Positions 1-5,263 of a stretch of 7,600 nt of DNA are shown here, one piece after another (position 1 is the first letter of the stretch; the number at the start of each line of letters is the position of its first letter). The position numbers and the translations under genes are program-made. This stretch comes from Candidatus Aminicenantota bacterium (GTDB lineage: Bacteria > Acidobacteriota > Aminicenantia > Aminicenantales > UBA4085). The DNA lies in contig PMCY01000254.1 in the NCBI GenBank assembly GCA_003154255.1, forward strand, positions 1 through 7,600, given 5' to 3'. The notes under the pieces are model-generated. The model was not told the DNA's origin. It saw nothing but the letters and a program-made list of their open reading frames with translations, and made no database searches.

Positions 1-232
1 CGCTTTCCAGGCCGATCCCGAACGTACTCAGGGGGCTCGGCGTACGGTAGACCGTCGTCGTTTCCTTGGCTTCCCTGCGGGAGGCGTTATATTCGCGGTA
101 GGCATCGCTGTAGCTGGCTGAGTTGAGGAGAAAGCTGGCCGGAATAAGGACCAGGCAAAGCAGGGAGATGATCAGGAATTTGGGGCTGAGGATCTGGTCC
201 AGCAGCTCTTTCTTGAAGATCGTCCCGAACAT
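1..232 (-). CDS. ABC-2 type transporter permease, N-terminal part (runs off left edge)
   Basis: The first 77 codons are present, read leftward from an ATG preceded by GGGAGG about 6 bases upstream. The protein starts with a short cytoplasmic, charged stretch (MFGTIFKKELLDQ), then one strong membrane helix at about residues 18-37 and the beginning of an extracytoplasmic loop. It aligns visibly with the permease at 3650: both have a KEL/KEF start, the helix core CLVLIP, and then a proline-rich segment (RTPSPLSTFGIG here, LRPEPLSIFSRGIS there). This marks it as the same family of ABC-2 permeases with a large loop after helix 1. It lies 19 bases downstream of the NEW3-domain gene, so it is probably the third gene of the tolC operon. 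The rest, and perhaps an ATPase, lie outside the window. The permease assignment is firm; the transported substrate cannot be read from the sequence. Confidence 0.85.
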   Translation of the reverse strand, partial: MFGTIFKKELLDQILSPKFLIISLLCLVLIPASFLLNSASYSDAYREYNASRREAKETTTVYRTPSPLSTFGIGLES

Positions 233-251
233 GGCTTCCTCCCAATCCCGC

Positions 252-1757
252 TCAGCGCCGGGTTAATTTGATGCCGAAGACGACGATGCCGACCAGCAGG
301 CCGACGAGCAGGAGCACCAGCAGGCCGATGCCGATGAAATTCGTCTTGGCCGCGACGTGGATTCGGACGATCTTGTCCTCGGACTCCACCTTGCGGTTGT
401 CGGCGCTGCACTCGGTCTTGATCTTGGGCTCGTAGTCGCCCACGGCCACGTCGGCCGGGGGCTGGAACTTGATGGTCACCACCTGTTCCTTGTTCTGCTC
501 CAGCGAGGCGATCAGGTCGGGCTGGATGTCGGCCCGCCAGTTGAGGGGCAGGTCGGAGAAAACGCGGATGTTGTTGAGCTTGCGGGTGCCGGCATTGCGG
601 ACGCGGACTTCCATCTCCACGTTCTCGCCGACTTTGATCTCATGATAGAGGTTGACGGCCTGGACTTCGACCTTGCCCACGCCGCGCGGGAGGAGCTCCA
701 GGCGGACACTGCCGGCTTTGAGGGCCTCGATGTCCTTGGGCCCGATCTCCGGCTTCTTGGCTAGGATCGACTGCAGCCCGGCGGCCTGATCGTTGTCCAT
801 GGCCAGGGCGAAGAAGGCGATGGGTTTGTCGATGATGACCTGGGCGTCGGCGTTCTTGGGCAGGTAGAGCTTGAGCTGGAGCTTCATGCTGGTGACGCCT
901 TCGGTGAATTTGATCTGGCTCAAGCGGGCGTTGGTGGTCGGGTCGCTGAACTCATAGTTGATCACGTGAGGCAGATTGGCGATGTCCAATTTGAAGACGT
1001 TGGCTTCGCCCGAGAACTTCTCCAGCGACAGGTCGAACGTGGCTGTGCTCTCCAGGTCGGCCTCCTGGGAAAACTGGGCCGAGTTGATGGTTACGATGTT
1101 GGCGCTGACGCCTTTCTGCAGGTAGACGGACGTCGTTTCGGTCTTGCCCGAATAGAAGATGCTGACGTCCAGATTCTCCACATCCTTGAGGAGCTGGAAA
1201 GTGACGTCCCGCTGGGATTCCAAGGGCAGGCCGGCGATGGTCTTTTCGTAGGGGTCGGAGACGATCTTGGACTCCGCCTCGCCGGCGCCTCGGGACTTCA
1301 GCGAGACCGAGACGTCCTTAATCTCCTTCATGAAATCGAGGGGGAAAAGATCGTCGGCCTTGATGTTCAGATTCTCCAGCTGCTTGAGCTCCTTGGAGGA
1401 GTAGCGCAGGGTGACGCGAACGAACTTCTTCCCGCCGGCATCCTGGTACTTGACCGCGCTGGCCACGTTGATGCGGGCCTCGCTGCCCATGAAGTTGATG
1501 AGGGCCTGCTGGAAATCCACCTGGGCCTGCAGGTAGGACGTCTGGACCATGGCGAACTCCTGCTCGGAGGTCAGGCCCTGTTCCTTCAGCTTGAGGGAGC
1601 GGTCAAAATCGCCCTTGGTCTTTTCCTTCTGAAGCTGGGCCTTCTTGAGGGTCAGGAGCTTCATGGTCTGGGATTGGCCCTCCTGGGCCGGCACTTGGGT
1701 GAGGGCTGCCCCGGCCAGAACGAGAATGGCTAAAATGATCGTCGTGAATTTTTTCAT
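252..1757 (-). CDS. Secreted, C-terminally anchored NEW3-domain protein with adaptor-like N-terminal hairpin
   Basis: This is a 501-residue envelope protein. Residues 1-24 form a signal peptide. Residues 31-90 look like a two-helix hairpin resembling the coiled-coil hairpin of HlyD/AcrA/MacA-type adaptors, including R53, L57 and S64 in the RxxxLxxxxxxS spacing known for TolC docking. Residues 95-360 are beta-rich by eye and I do not recognise them. Residues 363-470 fit the NEW3 (NPCBM-associated, Ig-like) domain: a VGENVEMEVRVRNAG strand, then an LPLNW segment and a PADVAVGDY segment. Residues 474-496 are a single membrane helix followed by KLTRR, so the bulk should be periplasmic and tethered to the inner membrane by its tail. 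The start overlaps the tolC stop as ATGA and has GGAGG upstream. Placed between an outer-membrane channel and a permease, it may be the bridging subunit. An ordinary membrane-fusion protein would have a lipoyl half before the hairpin, and none is present. The NEW3 call is good; the adaptor role is inferred. Confidence 0.85.
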   Translation of the reverse strand: MKKFTTIILAILVLAGAALTQVPAQEGQSQTMKLLTLKKAQLQKEKTKGDFDRSLKLKEQGLTSEQEFAMVQTSYLQAQVDFQQALINFMGSEARINVASAVKYQDAGGKKFVRVTLRYSSKELKQLENLNIKADDLFPLDFMKEIKDVSVSLKSRGAGEAESKIVSDPYEKTIAGLPLESQRDVTFQLLKDVENLDVSIFYSGKTETTSVYLQKGVSANIVTINSAQFSQEADLESTATFDLSLEKFSGEANVFKLDIANLPHVINYEFSDPTTNARLSQIKFTEGVTSMKLQLKLYLPKNADAQVIIDKPIAFFALAMDNDQAAGLQSILAKKPEIGPKDIEALKAGSVRLELLPRGVGKVEVQAVNLYHEIKVGENVEMEVRVRNAGTRKLNNIRVFSDLPLNWRADIQPDLIASLEQNKEQVVTIKFQPPADVAVGDYEPKIKTECSADNRKVESEDKIVRIHVAAKTNFIGIGLLVLLLVGLLVGIVVFGIKLTRR

Positions 1758-3322
1758 TGGCGAACCTCCGCCGCGTCGGTGACGCGAATATTCCGCTTGT
1801 CCAGGCTGATCCCCATGGCTTTGTCGAGCTGGCCGAGGGACAGAGTGTAATCGATCATGGCCCGCAGCTCCGCCGTCTTGGCCAGGGCCAGGTCGCGCTG
1901 GTAGTTGAGGACGAAGAAGTTGTTGGACAGGCCGACCTTGAGCTTGGATTCTTCCGCCTCCAGCTTCTGCTCGGCCAGCTCGCGGGCGGACTTGCGCGCG
2001 CCGACTCGCTCGAAGTTCGTCTGAACCGCCCGGACGGCCGCCCGGATTTCCAAGAAGGCCGTCTGCTCGGCTTGCTTCATCAGGACGACCTGCTGGTCCA
2101 GGCCGGCCTTGGCCGCGGCCTGGGCGGCCCGGCTGAAGACGGTGCTCAAAGGAATGGTCAGCGAAAGCTCGACAGACCAGTTGTTGTATTTGAATCCCAG
2201 GGCGTCCCTGAGCGCCTGGGATGCCCCGCCGGGGACCTTGCCCAGGACGATTCCGGTCAGCGGATTGTCGTCTAGGAAGAGGATGCGGTCACCGGACAGG
2301 CCGGGGCTCCAATATTGGGCCCGCAGATCGAGCTGAGGGAGCATCTGGTTCTTGGCGTAGGAATAGTCCAATTCCCTGTTTTTAATCCCCAGGGCCGACG
2401 ATTGCAGGTCAGGCCGGTTTTTCATGGCCACGGCCAGCGCCTCGTCCAGATTGACCTCGCGCTTGACGAATCCCGGCGTGTCGGCCGGGACGATCTCGGC
2501 GAGGTCCTTGTCGAAGGGTTGATTGATGAGGCCGCGCAATTGGTCGGCCGAATCCTTGACCATCATCTCCGCCTGCAGGATATCGGCCTTGATCGAAGCC
2601 ACTTCGGCCTGGGAGCTCAAAATTTCCTTGGGCGCCAGCGTGCCGATTTCGATTTCCTTGCGGCTTTTGTCGAGCAGAGCTTCGGCCAGTCCCAGGGACT
2701 GACGCTCGACTCGGAGCGCTTCGATGCGGTAGACATATTCCCAATAGGCGCTTTCAACCGCATAGACGGTCCGGAGAAGGGCGTTTTTCAGGTCGTTCTC
2801 GGCCATGTCCCGACTGTTGCGGGCGACCAGGATCTCCTTGCGGCTCGTCCCCCAACCGAAGTTTTTGAGCAGGGGCTGGTTATACGTGAAGGACAATTGC
2901 CCGTCGTAGCGGGGATTGATCGTCTGAAAGCGGGTGTTGGAATCGTACTTGTCGGCATCGAGTGAAATCGAAAATTGGCCGCCGAAAGGGATGGTTTGGG
3001 ATATCCCGGCCGAGTAGACCATGGATTTGGTGGTCAGGATATCGGCCGACTGGATCCAGGAAAAAGAGGCCGAATTCTGATTCTGCCCTGTATAGTCGAA
3101 AGACAGCGAAGGATAGAATTTCTCCCCGGCCTGCGACACGGCCACGTCGGCCTGCCGATAGGTGAAGACCTGGACGGCCACTCCCAGGTTGCGCTTGACC
3201 GCCTGGATGACGCAATCTTCCAAGGTCAACGCGGCGGGCTTGGACTGTCCGGCCCGCAGGCTGGACAGAACAAGAAGCGTCGCCAAGGCCAGAAAGGCCG
3301 GCGTTCGTCTCCGTTTGTTCAT
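1754..3322 (-). CDS. TolC-family outer membrane efflux protein
   Basis: This is a 522-residue protein with a basic, hydrophobic signal peptide (about residues 1-24), then the usual TolC/OEP opening LTLEDCVIQAVKRN at 32-45. Two OEP repeats follow. The first (about 32-275) has its helical hairpin turn near IGTLAPKEIL (226-235). The second starts at VNLDEALAVAMKNRPDL (290-306), with its turn near VGLSNNFFVLN (463-473). The segments between helices (about 70-150 and 320-395) have the alternating aromatic pattern expected of outer-membrane strands. The length is normal for the family, which forms trimeric channels spanning the outer membrane and periplasm. The start has GGAG seven bases upstream. 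A tiny leader frame with a stronger ribosome site also ends on this start codon. It is the first gene of the leftward operon and overlaps the NEW3-domain gene by four bases, which argues that the two products work together. Cys37 lies too far into the mature chain to be a lipobox. Confidence 0.93.
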   Translation of the reverse strand: MNKRRRTPAFLALATLLVLSSLRAGQSKPAALTLEDCVIQAVKRNLGVAVQVFTYRQADVAVSQAGEKFYPSLSFDYTGQNQNSASFSWIQSADILTTKSMVYSAGISQTIPFGGQFSISLDADKYDSNTRFQTINPRYDGQLSFTYNQPLLKNFGWGTSRKEILVARNSRDMAENDLKNALLRTVYAVESAYWEYVYRIEALRVERQSLGLAEALLDKSRKEIEIGTLAPKEILSSQAEVASIKADILQAEMMVKDSADQLRGLINQPFDKDLAEIVPADTPGFVKREVNLDEALAVAMKNRPDLQSSALGIKNRELDYSYAKNQMLPQLDLRAQYWSPGLSGDRILFLDDNPLTGIVLGKVPGGASQALRDALGFKYNNWSVELSLTIPLSTVFSRAAQAAAKAGLDQQVVLMKQAEQTAFLEIRAAVRAVQTNFERVGARKSARELAEQKLEAEESKLKVGLSNNFFVLNYQRDLALAKTAELRAMIDYTLSLGQLDKAMGISLDKRNIRVTDAAEVRQ

Positions 3323-3351
3323 GGTCGTTCTCCGTGGACGATGGACAGCAT
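3319..3351 (-). CDS. Possible 10-codon leader peptide overlapping the tolC-like start
   Basis: On the minus strand an ideal AAGGAGG, five bases before an ATG, opens a short frame encoding MLSIVHGERP. Its stop overlaps the start codon of the TolC-like gene as ATGA. This arrangement is typical of translational coupling, and the ribosome site is better than the GGAG of the TolC-like gene itself. Against it, the sigma-54-like promoter at 3366-3382 would start the transcript near 3355, leaving the AAGGAGG outside the message. The leader therefore makes sense only if another promoter lies further upstream. The peptide has no obvious attenuator composition. Confidence 0.35.
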   Translation of the reverse strand: MLSIVHGERP

Positions 3352-3365
3352 CTCGACCTCCTTAA

Positions 3366-3382
3366 TGCGCGATTCGTGCCAG
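3366..3382 (-). promoter_or_regulatory. Putative sigma-54 (-24/-12) promoter for the tolC operon
   Basis: Read on the minus strand this is CTGGCACG-AATC-GCGCA. The -24 half is a full match to the sigma-54 consensus YTGGCACG. The -12 half keeps the essential GC at the right spacing but has GC in place of the TT before it. Transcription would start near 3355, leaving about 33 bases before the TolC-like start codon. It is weaker than the opposite-facing promoter but uses the identical -24 octamer. Confidence 0.5.
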
Positions 3383-3390
3383 AATTGTGG

Positions 3391-3440
3391 GGGTCGCGTT
3401 TCCAATTGCCGAATTTTTTCGGCCATTGAATACGCGACCC
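3391..3440. repeat. 50-base imperfect palindrome
   Basis: Two 22-base arms (3391-3412 and 3419-3440) pair at 19 positions around a six-base ATTTTT centre. The outer nine bases pair perfectly (GGGTCGCGT with ACGCGACCC). Mismatches fall at the pairs 3400/3431, 3402/3429 and 3407/3424. It sits about 9 bases upstream of the leftward -24 element, at roughly -36 to -85 of that promoter. A transcript from the right-hand promoter would not include it, so it more likely acts as DNA, as an operator or activator site, than as an RNA terminator. Confidence 0.75.
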
Positions 3441-3518
3441 TAAAGGTGACCCTTATTTTTGGAGCTTTTGTGGATACGAATTGTTAGCTTTTAAGTTGGC
3501 CGGTCTTCGATCGAGCGC

Positions 3519-3541
3519 GGTAATTCGGGCAATCCATTACC
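3519..3541. promoter_or_regulatory. Dyad GGTAAT-N11-ATTACC, candidate activator site
   Basis: This is a perfect six-base inverted repeat separated by 11 bases. Its centre lies about 101 bases upstream of the predicted start of the rightward sigma-54 promoter, within the usual range for sites bound by sigma-54 activators. It shares the GGTA/TACC half-site with the dyad at 3549-3564. The binding protein is unknown. Confidence 0.4.
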
Positions 3542-3548
3542 TTTGTTT

Positions 3549-3564
3549 GGGTAAGCGAGTACCC
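3549..3564. promoter_or_regulatory. Dyad GGGTA-N6-TACCC, candidate activator site
   Basis: This is a perfect five-base inverted repeat with a six-base spacer, centred about 74 bases upstream of the predicted rightward start. It has the same GGTA/TACC half-site as the neighbouring dyad, with centres about 26 bases apart. The differing spacers weaken the case that one protein binds both in the same way. Confidence 0.35.
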
Positions 3565-3576
3565 GGCGCGATAGGG

Positions 3577-3601
3577 AGGCGCGGCGCCGAGCCTGATTTT
3601 T
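3577..3601 (+). terminator. GC-rich hairpin followed by five T, terminator-like
   Basis: Bases 3577-3594 can form a seven-pair stem with one G/A mismatch and a GCGC loop. Five T residues follow at 3597-3601, directly before the rightward sigma-54 promoter. It could shield that promoter from upstream transcripts. No rightward gene ends here, so it may also be chance GC-rich symmetry. Confidence 0.22.
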
Positions 3602-3603
3602 CC

Positions 3604-3620
3604 CTGGCACGAACATTGCT
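3604..3620 (+). promoter_or_regulatory. Sigma-54 (-24/-12) promoter for the permease operon
   Basis: The sequence CTGGCACG-AACA-TTGCT matches the sigma-54 consensus (YTGGCACG-N4-TTGCW) at every defined position: GG at -24 (3606-3607) and GC at -12 (3618-3619). Transcription would begin near 3631. That leaves a short leader containing GGAG at 3638-3641 and the permease ATG at 3650. Promoters of this class need an ATP-using activator of the NtrC type. The NtrB-like kinase encoded downstream fits this. Confidence 0.85.
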
Positions 3621-3649
3621 CTATAGAGGTTCGGAATGGAGCGACGTCC

Positions 3650-5257
3650 ATGATTTTCCTGATCGCCCGCAAAGAGTTCCTGAACAATCTGCTCACCGCC
3701 CGCTTCGTCATCGGCTTCCTGATCTGCCTCGTCCTCATTCCCTTCAGCATCGTCATCAATATCGTCGATTATCGGGATAAGACGGTCCAATATAATGTCG
3801 ATTCGGACGTCGCGGAAAAGGCGGTCAAGGAAATCCGCGTCTATTCGGCGCTGCGTCCGGAGATCGTGCTTAGACCCGAGCCGTTGAGCATCTTCAGTCG
3901 GGGGATCAGCGGGCAGGTCGGCAACCGGGTGGAAATCCGGATCGGAGACAAGCCCATGCTGGCCGCCGGCAAAACGGCCGCCGGGGACAATCCCTTTCTG
4001 GGTTCTTTTTTTTCCATCGATTTCGTCGAAATTGCCGCCATCGTATTTTCGCTCCTGGCTCTCCTCTTTGGCTATGACGTCTTCACCAGGGAAAAGGAGG
4101 ATGGCACCCTGAAAGTGCAGTTGTCAAATTCCCTGAGCCGGTCCCGGCTGTTGGCGGGAAAAGTGCTCGGAATTCTCCTAACGCTTCTCCCGATCATAAT
4201 CTTTTGCTTCCTCTTCAGTGCCGTCGTCATTCTCTTTTCCAAAAACGTGATGTTTTCTGCTTTCGAGTGGGGCCGGATCGCCCTTCTCTTCCTGATCAGC
4301 TTGGCCTATCTCGCGGTTTTCATCTTCCTCGGCGTCCTGATTTCGGCCCGCTCCCGGAGTTCCGTGACCAGTCTCGTCTTATGTCTTTTCGTCTGGGTTT
4401 TTTTCATCTTCATCGTTCCCAACGTCTCCGCTTATATCGCCGAGAGCTTCGTTCCGGTCCAATCACGGGATAACCTGGACCGGGTCGTGAACGACATGGA
4501 TCGAGATCTGACGATTCAAACCCAAGAACGTCAAAAAGCCCAAAATCTCCCCACCGGAATTAGCTGCTGGTGGTGCAACTGGGGCGACGACGGCCGTTTG
4601 GAAACCTACGGCAACTCCCGCGCCAATTTCGAAATAATGCTCCGGAAGATCTCGATTTCGGAGCTGCTCCGGATCGAATATGCGGATCGGAAGTGGGCGC
4701 CCCAGAAAACGTATCTGGACAGCCTCATCCGCCAGTCGCGCGTGGCCGAGCGGATCTCAATGATTTCGCCGGCCGGCCTCTTCCGGGTGATCGCCGAGTC
4801 CGTTTGCTCCACCGATGTCCGGGCCTATGAAAGCGACATGGAACAGGCCCGACGATACCGGGAGACGTTCATCGACTTTCTGCGGAATAAGAATATCTTT
4901 GCGTCCTACCGGTATATCACCGCCGCGCCTCCCGAATCATTCCAGACGGAGGACCAGCTCATCGAGATCCGGAGCGGAGGAGAATTCAAGACCGCTCGGG
5001 AATACTACGAATGGGCGGCCAAGCAAAAAGATCAATATGCGGCCTGGCGGAAGATTAGCAAAGTCACCGCTCACGGAGACCAGCCCAACGATTTTCCATT
5101 TTTGAGCGTCTCCGACATGCCGCGATTCCAGGGCCGCTCGAAAACCATTGCTTCGGGCTTGGCGGATTCCGCCGTGCCGATCAGCATCCTCCTGATCGAA
5201 TGCGTCTTTCTCTTCGCCCTGGGCTATGTCGCCTTTATCCGTTTCGACGTGAGGTAA
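3650..5257 (+). CDS. ABC-2 type transporter permease with two large extracytoplasmic loops (DUF3526-like)
   Basis: This is a 535-residue integral membrane protein. Six helices are visible at about 17-38, 124-144, 172-196, 207-231, 239-259 and 508-530. Residues 39-123 form a first outer loop with the motif LRPEPLS (74-80). Residues 260-507 form a second, much larger outer domain. The cytoplasmic segment after helix 2 (TREKEDGTLKVQLSNSLSRSR) is the coupling region typical of ABC-2 permeases and recurs in the next gene. The tail ends in RFDVR, also shared. The topology fits the NosY/DUF3526-type permeases, which act with a separate ATPase in the inner membrane; none is encoded in this window. 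The outer domain carries CWWC (Cys306, Cys309) and Cys386, absent from the neighbouring permease. The ATG is chosen for its GGAG eight bases upstream and for alignment with the partial permease at the left edge. First gene of the rightward operon, behind a sigma-54 promoter. Substrate unknown. Confidence 0.9.
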   Translation: MIFLIARKEFLNNLLTARFVIGFLICLVLIPFSIVINIVDYRDKTVQYNVDSDVAEKAVKEIRVYSALRPEIVLRPEPLSIFSRGISGQVGNRVEIRIGDKPMLAAGKTAAGDNPFLGSFFSIDFVEIAAIVFSLLALLFGYDVFTREKEDGTLKVQLSNSLSRSRLLAGKVLGILLTLLPIIIFCFLFSAVVILFSKNVMFSAFEWGRIALLFLISLAYLAVFIFLGVLISARSRSSVTSLVLCLFVWVFFIFIVPNVSAYIAESFVPVQSRDNLDRVVNDMDRDLTIQTQERQKAQNLPTGISCWWCNWGDDGRLETYGNSRANFEIMLRKISISELLRIEYADRKWAPQKTYLDSLIRQSRVAERISMISPAGLFRVIAESVCSTDVRAYESDMEQARRYRETFIDFLRNKNIFASYRYITAAPPESFQTEDQLIEIRSGGEFKTAREYYEWAAKQKDQYAAWRKISKVTAHGDQPNDFPFLSVSDMPRFQGRSKTIASGLADSAVPISILLIECVFLFALGYVAFIRFDVR

Positions 5258-5263
5258 ACCGCC

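Larger units (their letters stand above)
3323..3649. promoter_or_regulatory. Divergent control region between the two operons
   Basis: This 327-base stretch separates the starts of the leftward tolC operon and the rightward permease operon. It is more AT-rich than the genes and has no credible long coding frame. Reading from left to right it holds the possible tolC leader, a leftward sigma-54-like promoter, a 50-base imperfect palindrome, a GACCCT direct repeat with 12-base period (3436-3441 and 3448-3453), two GGTA/TACC dyads, a GC-rich hairpin with a T run, and a strong rightward sigma-54 promoter. I saw no convincing sigma-70 promoter on either strand. Confidence 0.85.

Noticed and set aside
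966..1733. Long open frame of 255 codons on the plus strand
   Set aside because: It lies wholly opposite the NEW3-domain gene, which has a signal peptide, recognisable domain, membrane anchor and ribosome site. The frame is a by-product of GC-rich third positions, and its product is low-complexity (rich in L, G, D, V).
3496..3524. TTGGCC-N17-GGTAAT as a possible sigma-70 promoter
   Set aside because: Both boxes match the consensus poorly, while a full sigma-54 match stands closer to the gene. GGTAAT is better explained as half of a dyad.
3531..3545. Possible IHF site between the activator dyads and the sigma-54 promoter
   Set aside because: The sequence resembles WATCAA-N4-TTR only with several mismatches and a one-base register shift.
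3481..3780. Short frames on both strands across the control region and the start of the first permease
   Set aside because: They have arginine- and proline-rich or acidic shadow-like products, overlap the well-supported permease start, and ignore the sigma-54 promoter.
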